The translations under genes and the position numbers were made by a program. Source: Leptospiraceae bacterium (GTDB lineage Bacteria > Spirochaetota > Leptospiria > Leptospirales > Leptospiraceae). Taken from it: 64,000 bases of DNA. Shown here one piece after another: positions 47,002 to 55,227 of this stretch; the stretch's first letter is position 1, and each line of letters opens with the position of its first letter. Under the pieces are notes generated by a model. That model had not been told where the DNA came from. It was given only the letters and a program-made list of their open reading frames with translations, and did no database searches. Location of the stretch: NCBI GenBank assembly GCA_016711485.1, contig JADJSX010000006.1, positions 668,001 to 732,000 of the forward strand, in the 5' to 3' direction.

Positions 47002-48024
47002 TCAAATTAAATTTTTATTTCTTCCATAGGTAAAAATTTTGTTCGTATTATAATTCTCATATCCAAATTGCAATATATTTTTTATTAAATCTGAATAATT
47101 ACCATTATTTGATTCGAAACAAATAGGCAACGTACTATAAAACCTTGATAATCCCGGAGTTAGGTTAATTTCTAAGAAAAAGGGATTTCCCATACTATCG
47201 AGTTTCCAATCAAGCCTTGCATAACCAGATACTTTTAGGCTTTTACAAATTATTATAGAGTCTTCTTGGATTTTTTTTTCTAATTTTTTATCGAGAGTAA
47301 AAGAAAGTTTTTCTGGCATTGATTCCTTAGATTTAATTTCTTCGTTATAAACATTAGTAGGATAAGATAAATTTGCAACTAAAGTAGTTTCGTACTTTGG
47401 ATAATTGCCTATTACTCCTAAAGTTAAATCGTCTCCTACTAATAACTCTTCCAATAAAACAGATTCATATTCAGTTAATAGAGTCGGCAAAAGACTTACT
47501 AACTCTTTTTCATTCTGTATGATACTAAACTCGCTTATGCCTAGACTAGATCCTTCCCCGTTTGGTTTTACAAATATGGGATAACGAACATTAGACGGTA
47601 ATGGATTGCCATTTTCAAGTAGGATTGAATGTTTTACGGGAATTCTAAGATTTTTTACAATTTGTTTAATTAAATTCTTATCTAATGAAACACACTGTGC
47701 GTATGTGTCCGAACCAGTATATGCGATTCCAAAAAATTCTCCAATGGAAGGAATGTATGCTTCCCTATTTCTTGACTTATATCCTTCAATCAAATTAAAA
47801 AGTATATAATTTTCTATATTAGAATCTTCTAATATAGATTTGATAGATTCAATCACGGATAATTTAGAATTGTATGGCTCAATTAAAACGGTTTTGTAGC
47901 CAAGATTTTCAATTGTTTCTAACAAATAATCAATACTGCGTTTACTTTCCCATTCCTGTTTATCTTGTTTATTTAAATTAGTCGCCGATTCATAAATATC
48001 TGCCAATAGTATTACTTTACGCAT
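47002..48024 (-). CDS. D-alanine--D-alanine ligase-like ATP-grasp enzyme
   Basis: A 340-residue ATP-grasp ligase. The ATP-grasp lid and metal motifs are clear: YPIFVKPNGEGSSLGIS (about 148-164), LLEELLVGDDLTLGVIGNY, and ARLDWKLDSMGNPFFLEINLTPGL near 270-293. The N-terminal part lacks the typical Ddl GG-x-S-x-E motif, so the amino-acid substrate is probably not D-alanine. It overlaps the KamA-type aminomutase gene by eight bases, suggesting it ligates a beta-amino acid made by that enzyme (inference). It is unlikely to be the housekeeping Ddl. Confidence 0.82.
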   Translation of the reverse strand: MRKVILLADIYESATNLNKQDKQEWESKRSIDYLLETIENLGYKTVLIEPYNSKLSVIESIKSILEDSNIENYILFNLIEGYKSRNREAYIPSIGEFFGIAYTGSDTYAQCVSLDKNLIKQIVKNLRIPVKHSILLENGNPLPSNVRYPIFVKPNGEGSSLGISEFSIIQNEKELVSLLPTLLTEYESVLLEELLVGDDLTLGVIGNYPKYETTLVANLSYPTNVYNEEIKSKESMPEKLSFTLDKKLEKKIQEDSIIICKSLKVSGYARLDWKLDSMGNPFFLEINLTPGLSRFYSTLPICFESNNGNYSDLIKNILQFGYENYNTNKIFTYGRNKNLI

Positions 48025-49246
48025 TGTGGACAGATTTTATTTCATGTTTAATTTTTTCCCAAAGGTTTGGATCAACTTCTTTATAAGAATGATCATACTC
48101 TGAATTTATAGGCTCGGGGCTAACATGGTATGTACCGCGCAGAGCAGAACGAAAAAGATGTTGTCTGGATAATTTATGAAATCCAAGATACCAGTTAGGA
48201 GTCATTGTTATTTTTCCCCCACCTCCTGGTAAATCATTTACAAATTGAGGAATCCCCATTCCTGAAATTTTTCCTCTCATATATTCAATAATTTCATAAC
48301 CTTTAGCAAGAGGTGTTCTAAATCCACGTGATCCTGGTATTATCTCCGGATCATACATATAGTATGCTCTTACTCGCATTTCTAATAATTTACGGTGAAG
48401 AGCTAACATTTGTTCGCCACTGTCATTTATTCCAAATAAAATTACACATTGATTCCCGACACTCACACCAGCCTTTATAAGTTTCAAAATAGCTTTTTTG
48501 GATTCATCTGTACATTCTTTTTCATGATTAAAATGAGTGTTACAAAAAATAGAAAGATTATCATTATTATGCGCTTCTATTATATTACAGAGTTCATCAG
48601 TTATTCGCATAGGAAGTGTAACCAAATTTCTGGTTCCAATTCTGCAAATTTTTATGCTAGGAATTTTTTCCAAATTTTCTAATATATAGTCAATTCTGGA
48701 ATCACTTAAATTAAGAGGATCTCCACCTGAAATTACTACATCCGTAATTTCGGGATGTGCTTTTAAGTAATGAAAAGCTAGTTCTAAGTCCTCTTTGTCC
48801 ATCCTTTCTTCATTGAAAGAAACTTTTCTTCCCCTCATACAATGCCTACAATAAACGGAACATTCTTGGTTCGAAAAAAGTAGAACTCGATCATCATACA
48901 TCTTTGTAAGACCTTTTACAGGAGAAAGTCTTTCTTCGTGGAGTGGATCTGGGGATTCTTCCGGCGAAATAATAGTCTCCCCTACTCCCGGTACAATTGT
49001 TTTTCTGATTGGGCAATTTGAATTTTCTGGATCAGCTAGAAAGGCATAATAAGGAGTAGCCCCAATATTTAATCGTATAGATTCTTGAATTCCTTTTATC
49101 TCTTCCTCAGATAAAATAAAATAATCCTCTAAATCTTCTCTCTTTATTCTATTTTGTAACTGAAACTTCCAACTTCCCCAATTTGGATCGTTTTTAAGTC
49201 TATTCCTATTTTCTAAAACTTTATTTAGATCATTGGTTTGCTTCAT
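48017..49246 (-). CDS. KamA family radical SAM aminomutase
   Basis: A 409-residue PLP and radical-SAM enzyme of the lysine 2,3-aminomutase family. The [4Fe-4S] motif is CSVYCRHC (CxxxCxxC, about 128-135). The SAM-binding GGDPL is in VVISGGDPLNLSD. The PLP Lys motif PGGGGK is in NDLPGGGGKITM. In lysine 2,3-aminomutase two Asp bind the substrate side chain: the one before PGGGGK is conserved here, while the other site reads YDPEIIPG where YQCDLS is usual, so Glu may replace Asp. Substrate is probably a basic amino acid but is not certain. Overlaps both neighbours. Confidence 0.88.
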   Translation of the reverse strand: MKQTNDLNKVLENRNRLKNDPNWGSWKFQLQNRIKREDLEDYFILSEEEIKGIQESIRLNIGATPYYAFLADPENSNCPIRKTIVPGVGETIISPEESPDPLHEERLSPVKGLTKMYDDRVLLFSNQECSVYCRHCMRGRKVSFNEERMDKEDLELAFHYLKAHPEITDVVISGGDPLNLSDSRIDYILENLEKIPSIKICRIGTRNLVTLPMRITDELCNIIEAHNNDNLSIFCNTHFNHEKECTDESKKAILKLIKAGVSVGNQCVILFGINDSGEQMLALHRKLLEMRVRAYYMYDPEIIPGSRGFRTPLAKGYEIIEYMRGKISGMGIPQFVNDLPGGGGKITMTPNWYLGFHKLSRQHLFRSALRGTYHVSPEPINSEYDHSYKEVDPNLWEKIKHEIKSVHNA

Positions 49247-49670
49247 TTTTATTTTGAATTTCTTCTGCCCATTTTTTAATTTCTTCTATTTCTTCAGAGG
49301 ATAATATTGCTTCTCGATGCATCAAAGTATAAGATAAAAGAGGCATTTCTTTTTCTTCAATTTCTTCGATAATTTCTTTTGCCTTCGTTGATTTTTTGGA
49401 GACGGACATTGCTTCCCAATTTGAAAAATTTAGTTCATCTCTTGCTTCCTCTATATGGTGGGCAAGAAATAGAGATACAGGAAAAATATAAGAATAAACT
49501 GGATATTTTGTTTCATTTGAATGACAATCATAACATGATTTTTTAAAGATACTTTTTATTTTTTCCGACGCAATTAAATCTGATTCAACTATTGGATTTG
49601 TGCGATTAATAGGAATTAGTTGCAATAATAGTAAGATAATTAAAATAGAATAGAACACTTTTTTCTTCAT
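49230..49670 (-). CDS. Haem-binding domain cytochrome (single CxxCH)
   Basis: A 146-residue protein with an N-terminal membrane anchor (VFYSILIILLLLQLIPI) and one c-type haem site CYDCH in FKKSCYDCHSNETKYPVYSYIFPVSLFLAHHIEEARDELNFSNW, the pattern of the Haem_bd (DUF-type) family. Periplasmic side. It overlaps kamA by 17 bases and follows the lipoprotein by three, so it belongs to the operon although its link to aminomutase chemistry is unclear. Confidence 0.85.
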   Translation of the reverse strand: MKKKVFYSILIILLLLQLIPINRTNPIVESDLIASEKIKSIFKKSCYDCHSNETKYPVYSYIFPVSLFLAHHIEEARDELNFSNWEAMSVSKKSTKAKEIIEEIEEKEMPLLSYTLMHREAILSSEEIEEIKKWAEEIQNKNEANQ

Positions 49671-49673
49671 AAT

Positions 49674-50276
49674 TTACTTTAACTCTATTCTTCGAAGTTC
49701 ATTTAGTTCTATTTTCCATTTAAGTCGCACTTGATTAAATAGCTCAATTACTTTTGCATTATTTGCATTTTTATTATCACTTAAAAGTTTTGGATTTTCC
49801 CAGTCTTGAATTGTATTTAAATCATTCAATGAAATACTAACTCTAAATACTTCAAACTCTTCCATTATTTCTTTTTTAACATCGGGTTCTTTTACGTAAT
49901 ACGGTTTTACAAGTGAAATCCGTAGATTATCTAAATTTCTTTTACTTCCCGATTGGAAATATAATAAAATATATCTTACAACATCAAATTGAATTTTCTC
50001 AGAGTAATTTTCCTGAGAATGAAAGGTATTTGCTCTATTACCACCATATTCAATTACTACATCTTGTTTGCCAGCTTGATTTACTTCTGATTTAAAAGAT
50101 TTTAATAAATCTAAAAATAGGACTTTTGCTATTCCATAAAGAGCTTCTTCGTCGGAAATATTTTTGTTTTCGATGATTGTATTCATTTCAATTTGTTTAT
50201 CTCTCTTTTTGCAAGAGGTAAAAGATAAACTGAAAAATAAAACTAAAATTATTGGGGCAATAGATAGAATTTTCAT
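49674..50276 (-). CDS. Hypothetical lipoprotein, first gene of the kamA operon
   Basis: About 200 residues from ATG at 50276. Signal MKILSIAPIILVLFFSLSFTSC with a good lipobox (FTSC), then a Lys-rich linker and a helical domain with no recognised family. The frame extends to 50321, where ATG is preceded by GAGGG; that version would put 15 residues before the signal peptide. Starts just downstream of the dispersed repeat at 50336-50496. Confidence 0.65.
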   Translation of the reverse strand: MKILSIAPIILVLFFSLSFTSCKKRDKQIEMNTIIENKNISDEEALYGIAKVLFLDLLKSFKSEVNQAGKQDVVIEYGGNRANTFHSQENYSEKIQFDVVRYILLYFQSGSKRNLDNLRISLVKPYYVKEPDVKKEIMEEFEVFRVSISLNDLNTIQDWENPKLLSDNKNANNAKVIELFNQVRLKWKIELNELRRIELK

Positions 50277-50335
50277 AGGAGTTAAGGATTTAAAACAGTG
50301 ATTTATTAATTGGGGTTTCATAAAACCCTCATTTC

Positions 50336-50496
50336 TTAATAACTCACCTCACGCAAAAAAGCGCAAAGTGAAGCGATAGACAGCCTGTCGACAACTTGAG
50401 CTGCTGCCCAAACCCATATAATCATTAATTCATTAGAAAAATCTAATATACGGTAAATATTCATCTTTTCTCCTTTTGCGTAAGATAAGTTAATAA
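50336..50496. repeat. MITE-like dispersed repeat, copy 4 (161 bp)
   Basis: Ends TTAATAACTCACCTCACGC (50336-50354) and GCGTAAGATAAGTTAATAA (50478-50496). The inside includes CAGCCTGTCGACAACTTGAG (50382-50401) and GCTGCCCAAACCC, reverse complement of the CGACAGGCT and GGTTTGGGC region of copy 1. Lies between two minus-strand genes, in the upstream region of the kamA operon. Confidence 0.75.
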
Positions 50497-50510
50497 ATAA
50501 AAAAGGACTC

Positions 50511-51461
50511 TCATTTCTTTTTTTCAGTATAATTATCCTTCTTCAGAAGGGTTTCTTTTTTATCTTCTTTTACTTCATTTCTTTTTTCTTCAACTTCTTT
50601 TTTGATGAAGCCACAAGCGGTTACATAGTCTTTGCCCGAAGAAGAACTTGTCGCTATAGGATTGTATTTGATTGTTTTTTTTTCGATTCTCTTAAATTGA
50701 TTTGATTCCAATCCATAAGCCAAATCAGCAAATCGCAATAAATGGCAATTTTTCAAGTTTCTGTATTCATTTGAAACACTTTCTTTTTTGTATTTGCTTG
50801 CCTGTTTTTCTTGTGACTCATAACACATGGCTAGTAATTTATGTGGTTCTGCTTCTTTTTCATATTGATCACCGAGTGAGATGTACATTTCTAAAACTTC
50901 ACTGGACTGGTTGTAGTTTTTTAACCTAAATTGATGTTTAATATATTCTCTATAAATACTGGCTTTTAAATCAATAAATACGGGAGAAGTAATTGCATCT
51001 GGATTTTCAATTTTATCCAATGCATTCATAGCCTTTACAAGTTCAATAACTGACTTTTTACGACCTTCCAAAGACATACGCCTGAATTCCTTTTCCATCG
51101 TATTCTCTCTAGCTTTTTTTTGCCATTCAAACTTATCTTGTGTATTCGTTTCTTTTTCTTTGGCGAGTAATTCTTTTTTCTCTTTGATTGATTTTTCTGT
51201 AGCTTTATAAATGGCAAGGGAAGAATTAAAAAAATCTCTTGCTTCTTCTAAGCGAACTTTTGTATTTTCTTCACTTAGATCATCAAATATTTTTACGTCC
51301 TGAAATGCTTCCACTTCATCCGCTTCTTTTCCCCAAGAGCCTTCTGCTTTTTTTGGATCGGATATAATTAATTCGACTTTGTCTTCCTTATTTGCCTCGG
51401 CGAACAAGTAGGAATTCGGGAAAATGGCTAGTAGTATCAATAAAAAAAATGTAGTTCTCAT
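50511..51461 (-). CDS. Exported helical protein, possibly FcpA-like flagellar-coiling protein
   Basis: About 316 residues: signal peptide (MRTTFFLLILLAIFPNSYLFA), then a mostly helical mature protein rich in Lys/Glu with TPR-like helical hairpins (e.g. AYRFKNYNQ-type: HQFRLKNYNQSSEVLEMYISLGDQYEKEAEPHKLLAMCYE) and a very basic Lys/Glu tail. Size, export and helical-bundle character recall the leptospiral sheath protein FcpA, but I cannot confirm it from sequence memory alone. A GTG at 51470 is an alternative start. Stands alone with 198 bases upstream of it. Confidence 0.7.
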   Translation of the reverse strand: MRTTFFLLILLAIFPNSYLFAEANKEDKVELIISDPKKAEGSWGKEADEVEAFQDVKIFDDLSEENTKVRLEEARDFFNSSLAIYKATEKSIKEKKELLAKEKETNTQDKFEWQKKARENTMEKEFRRMSLEGRKKSVIELVKAMNALDKIENPDAITSPVFIDLKASIYREYIKHQFRLKNYNQSSEVLEMYISLGDQYEKEAEPHKLLAMCYESQEKQASKYKKESVSNEYRNLKNCHLLRFADLAYGLESNQFKRIEKKTIKYNPIATSSSSGKDYVTACGFIKKEVEEKRNEVKEDKKETLLKKDNYTEKKK

Positions 51462-51668
51462 TCCGTACACTTCGGTAAAAGAAGAATTTTACTTAACCAC
51501 AGTTTTTTACTTCCATTTACAAAACTAAAATCCTTTTAATAAAAATTCTAAATTTAAATAGAATCAGTATATATCAAAATATGCACAAACTTTTCAAAGG
51601 ATAGTAAAACTTTTTATTTACGTAAACCGATTGAATATATGTATTGAAAGAACTTAAAGGAATAATAT

Positions 51669-53675
51669 ATGCAATTCAAAGAAATTTTTGAGCCAATTAA
51701 TCTAAATAAAACAACCTTACCAAACAGAATTATCATGGGTTCAATGCACTTAGGTTTAGAAGGTCTTCCGGAAACAGCTGAAAGAATGATCGCATTTTAT
51801 GGAAAACGTTTTGATGGTGGTGTCGGCATGATTACTACGGGAGGGATTTCCATAAACCATCCTGGAAAAGGAAATAACGTTTTTTTTAATTTCGAAAAGG
51901 AAGAAGACTGTAAAGAACTAGAAAAAGTTAATTTAGGTTTAAAAGGAAAAGGAATATTTTGCGCACAATTATTTCACGCGGGTCGTTATGCATATCATAG
52001 AGAACTTGTAGCTCCATCGGCAATTCGTGCACCTATCAATCGATTTGTTCCTCACGCACTCACAGAAGAAGAAGCTTGGAAAACTATAGAAGACTTCGGA
52101 AAATCAGCATTACGCGCCCAACAAGTAGGTTTTGGTGCTGTAGAAATTATGGGAAGTGAAGGTTATTTGATTAACCAATTTTTTTCCGCTGTGACCAATC
52201 AAAGAGATGATTACTTTGGTGGAACTTCCGAAAAAAGAATGAACTTTGGAATTGAAGCTTTAAAGAAAACGAGAGAGTTAGTAGGTCCTGATTTTCCAAT
52301 CATATACCGCATGTCAGGAATTGATTTAATTCCAGGAAATCCTACTCTCGATGAAGTTTTAGAAATGGCAAAACAACTTAGGGATAACGGTGCGGATGCG
52401 CTCAATATTGGAATTGGTTGGCATGAATCTAGAATTCCAACTATCAGCATGTTAGTTCCTCGCGGTGCTTGGGCGAAAATTGCAAAAAAAATAAAAGACG
52501 CCACACCCGGTATTCCAATTATCGCATCCAACCGTGTGAACACTCCTGAGACAATCCAAAGAATTTTACAAGACCAAGAAGCGGATATTGTAAGTATGGC
52601 GCGTCCAATGCTTGCTGATCCAGAATTTGTAAATAAAGTAAAAGCGGGAAAACCAGAAAGAGTCAATACCTGTATCGCTTGTAACCAAGCTTGTTTAGAT
52701 CATACGTTTAAGGAGCTAATGGTATCTTGCCTCGTTAACCCTGAGGCTAATCGAGAAATCGAATTTTCAAAAATGCCAAAAGGGAATAAAAGGAAAGTCG
52801 TTGTAGTTGGCTCTGGTCCCGGTGGAATGGAGTCTGCTAGAGTAGCAGCAAGTTTAGGACACGATGTAACTATATTAGAAAGATCTAATAAACTCGGGGG
52901 ACAACTCAACATGGCTGCGAGTATCCCAGGAAAATTTGAATTCAAAGAAACGATTCGGTATTTCGAACATGAACTAAAAGCTCTTGGGGTAAATATCAAG
53001 TTAAACTCCAACTGCACACTTGAGACTTTGGAATCAATGAATCCAGATGCTGTGATATTTGCGACAGGCGTTAGACCCAGAGATTTCAAACTTCCAGGAA
53101 TTGAAAAGAAAAAAGTAGGAAGTTATGTAGAATATCTAAATGGACAATTTACTCCCGGAGAAAAAATTGCAATCATCGGTGGTGGAGGAATTGGTTGTGA
53201 CTCTGCTCATAAACTTTTAGAAGACCACGATCCAACTATTGACGAATATTTCAGTAAATACAATGTCCCTACTTTTACAGACGTTCACATTCTTCCACAT
53301 ACACCAAAGCGCAAACTTTCTATTTTGCGTCGTTCAGGAAAAGTTGGGGCGGGACTTGGAACGACTACTGGTTGGGCACTTCTCCAAGAATTGCAATCTT
53401 CCGGAGTAGAATTTTACACTTCCCTAAGTTACAAAGAAGTTAGAGACGAAGGTTTAGTTATAGAATTAAAATCATCCGGCGAAAAAATTATCGAATGTGA
53501 TACCATTCTAATTTGTGCAGGTCAAGATAGAGAAGATTTACTTGCTAATTCTTATAAAGAAAAACACCCTGAAAAACAAATTTTTGTAATCGGTGGAGCG
53601 AAAGAAACTTCTGGACTTGATGCTAAGCGAGCGATATTGGAAGGAAGTATGGCTGCGCGAGAGATTGGTATTTAG
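51669..53675 (+). CDS. fadH: NADH:flavin oxidoreductase / 2,4-dienoyl-CoA reductase-like
   Basis: A 668-residue enzyme with the FadH layout. An FMN-binding TIM barrel (1-~345) starts IFEPINLNKTTLPNRIIMGSMHLGLEG and has LFHAGRYA. A [4Fe-4S] site follows: CIACNQACLDHTFKELMVSC (Cys spacing 2-3-11). Then comes an FAD/NADP-binding tail with VVVVGSGPGGMESARVAASLGHDVTILE and AIIGGGGIGCD. It reduces 2,4-dienoyl-CoA from unsaturated fatty acid breakdown; related OYE-like enzymes act on other enoates. AAAGGA lies eight bases before the ATG. Confidence 0.88.
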   Translation: MQFKEIFEPINLNKTTLPNRIIMGSMHLGLEGLPETAERMIAFYGKRFDGGVGMITTGGISINHPGKGNNVFFNFEKEEDCKELEKVNLGLKGKGIFCAQLFHAGRYAYHRELVAPSAIRAPINRFVPHALTEEEAWKTIEDFGKSALRAQQVGFGAVEIMGSEGYLINQFFSAVTNQRDDYFGGTSEKRMNFGIEALKKTRELVGPDFPIIYRMSGIDLIPGNPTLDEVLEMAKQLRDNGADALNIGIGWHESRIPTISMLVPRGAWAKIAKKIKDATPGIPIIASNRVNTPETIQRILQDQEADIVSMARPMLADPEFVNKVKAGKPERVNTCIACNQACLDHTFKELMVSCLVNPEANREIEFSKMPKGNKRKVVVVGSGPGGMESARVAASLGHDVTILERSNKLGGQLNMAASIPGKFEFKETIRYFEHELKALGVNIKLNSNCTLETLESMNPDAVIFATGVRPRDFKLPGIEKKKVGSYVEYLNGQFTPGEKIAIIGGGGIGCDSAHKLLEDHDPTIDEYFSKYNVPTFTDVHILPHTPKRKLSILRRSGKVGAGLGTTTGWALLQELQSSGVEFYTSLSYKEVRDEGLVIELKSSGEKIIECDTILICAGQDREDLLANSYKEKHPEKQIFVIGGAKETSGLDAKRAILEGSMAAREIGI

Positions 53676-53918
53676 GGAATTAGATGCACGATTTTTACCG
53701 TCATCATTTCATTCTTTACAAGTAAGTTTCATTGCGTTTACTCTTTATAAATTTTAATTTGATAACGATTTGTGTAGATTTCAACTATCGCATCTTTTAT
53801 CAATAATTAAAGGGAAAATTACTTTTGGCAAACGGTATATACCTCTTTTACTTGGAATGAGTGAGATTTTTGATTGTTACCATTTCTACTAATTTTTATA
53901 TGGAACGATAGGAAAAAA

Positions 53919-54359
53919 ATGAATAACTTAAATTTTAATTCAATCAGACTTTTGTATTTTGCTCATGTGGGCAATTCAAGTTTCTTTCTGGCAGTTTGCC
54001 TTTTTTTAAAAGAAAGACGAATTGAGGAAAATGATATTTTAGTATATATTGGGATGATTATTGCGATACCTTCAATTCTTTTAGGATTGAATATCACGAA
54101 ATATTTCGCTAAGACTAAAAAGGAAAATCAAAATCAATTACTTCGCTACAGAATGATAAAAATGATTCAAGCTGGAGTAATAAATGGTTCCGCAGTTATA
54201 AATCTAGCAGCATTATTTTACACTGGAAATCAATATTCTATGTATACTGGCATTGTAATAATTATTGTGTTAATAAGTCGATTCCCTACTGAAAAGGAAA
54301 TGAATGAATTATTACCGCCTCCCAAAGTAGAAAATAAAAATATGGACGATAGGTTTTGA
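53919..54359 (+). CDS. Hypothetical four-helix membrane protein
   Basis: 146 residues from ATG at 53919, which has TAGGA at good distance; an upstream TTG at 53874 in frame is less likely. Four hydrophobic segments are visible (LLYFAHVGNSSFFLAVCLFL, ILVYIGMIIAIPSILLGLN, a central one around VINGSAVINLAALFY, and MYTGIVIIIVLIS). The C-terminus is polar. No family recognised. Confidence 0.6.
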   Translation: MNNLNFNSIRLLYFAHVGNSSFFLAVCLFLKERRIEENDILVYIGMIIAIPSILLGLNITKYFAKTKKENQNQLLRYRMIKMIQAGVINGSAVINLAALFYTGNQYSMYTGIVIIIVLISRFPTEKEMNELLPPPKVENKNMDDRF

Positions 54360-54394
54360 TTGAAGTATATAAATTTGAGCTATTTAAGTAATGA

Positions 54395-54424
54395 GAAAAA
54401 GTATTAGCAGAGAAATACTTTTTC
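54395..54424. terminator. Bidirectional terminator-like hairpin
   Basis: Perfect 11-base stem GAAAAAGTATT / AATACTTTTTC with an eight-base loop, between converging genes. The A/T tracts in the arms could act in both directions. Confidence 0.55.
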
Positions 54425-54492
54425 ACATTAACTTGCTATTTTAAATCCATTCTACAAAAACAAGCTTGTATTGCCTCAAAAAATCCCGAGGG

Positions 54493-55227
54493 TTATGGAA
54501 AAGTAACAAGCCGGAAACCTCGACTGTAATGCCTGCTACCCAAATTATAAATGCGATGAACCGAAACATCACAAACACTGGCGTCGCCGTCCCAGCTGCC
54601 GCCACGGAATGCGCGATGAGTGCCTGATTTCGGTCCTTTAGGATTTACTTGGTCATAAGATGAATAATCTCCAAACCAATCTGCTGTCCATTCCCAGATA
54701 TTTCCTAGTATATCATAAAGACCAAAGGCATTTGGTTTTTTTAGTCCAACTGGATGAGGACTATTTATTATATATGAATTTGCGTCATACCAAACATAAG
54801 CTTCATCCATTTTATCGCCCCAGAAATACTTTGTAGTAGTGCCACCACGTGCAGCATATTCCCACTCGGCTTCGGTCGGTAAACGGTATTTTTTACTAGG
54901 ATCAAGTAAAATCAATTTCTTGATAAACTTCTGCACATCATTCCAGCTTACTTGTTCTACAGGATAATTATCGCAGTTCCTGTTTTTTTCCGGACATTTT
55001 TCTCCTTGAAACCAACTTGGGTTTGAGCCCATTACAGCTTTCCACTGTGCTTGTGTTACTTCATACACACCCATATAATAGGACCTTGGTAGCTTTACTT
55101 TGTGTACTGGTGCTGATTCGTCGTTTATACATTTTTTATCACCAGGCGTGCATCCCATAAGAAATTCACCGGCAGGTATAAGAGCGAATTCCATTCCGAG
55201 GGTATTTGTGAAACGTTTACTAACCAC
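54493..55227 (-). CDS. FGE/SUMF1 domain protein (second of tandem pair)
   Basis: A 244-residue protein that is almost exactly one formylglycine-generating-enzyme/sulfatase-modifying domain: GMEFALIPAGEFLMGC (about 11-26), NYPVEQVSWNDVQKFIKKL, YRLPTEAEWEYAARGGTTTKYFWG, NAFGLYDILGNIWEWTADWF, and the closing RAFRGGSWDGDASVC ... RGFRLVTFP. No signal peptide. GTG start at 55227 with AAAGGAAA four bases upstream, lying inside the end of the first copy's frame. A -1 shift at an A7 run would join both copies into one double-domain protein. Many FGE-fold proteins do not make formylglycine but bind ligands; the role here is unknown. Confidence 0.85.
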   Translation of the reverse strand: MVSKRFTNTLGMEFALIPAGEFLMGCTPGDKKCINDESAPVHKVKLPRSYYMGVYEVTQAQWKAVMGSNPSWFQGEKCPEKNRNCDNYPVEQVSWNDVQKFIKKLILLDPSKKYRLPTEAEWEYAARGGTTTKYFWGDKMDEAYVWYDANSYIINSPHPVGLKKPNAFGLYDILGNIWEWTADWFGDYSSYDQVNPKGPKSGTHRAFRGGSWDGDASVCDVSVHRIYNLGSRHYSRGFRLVTFP

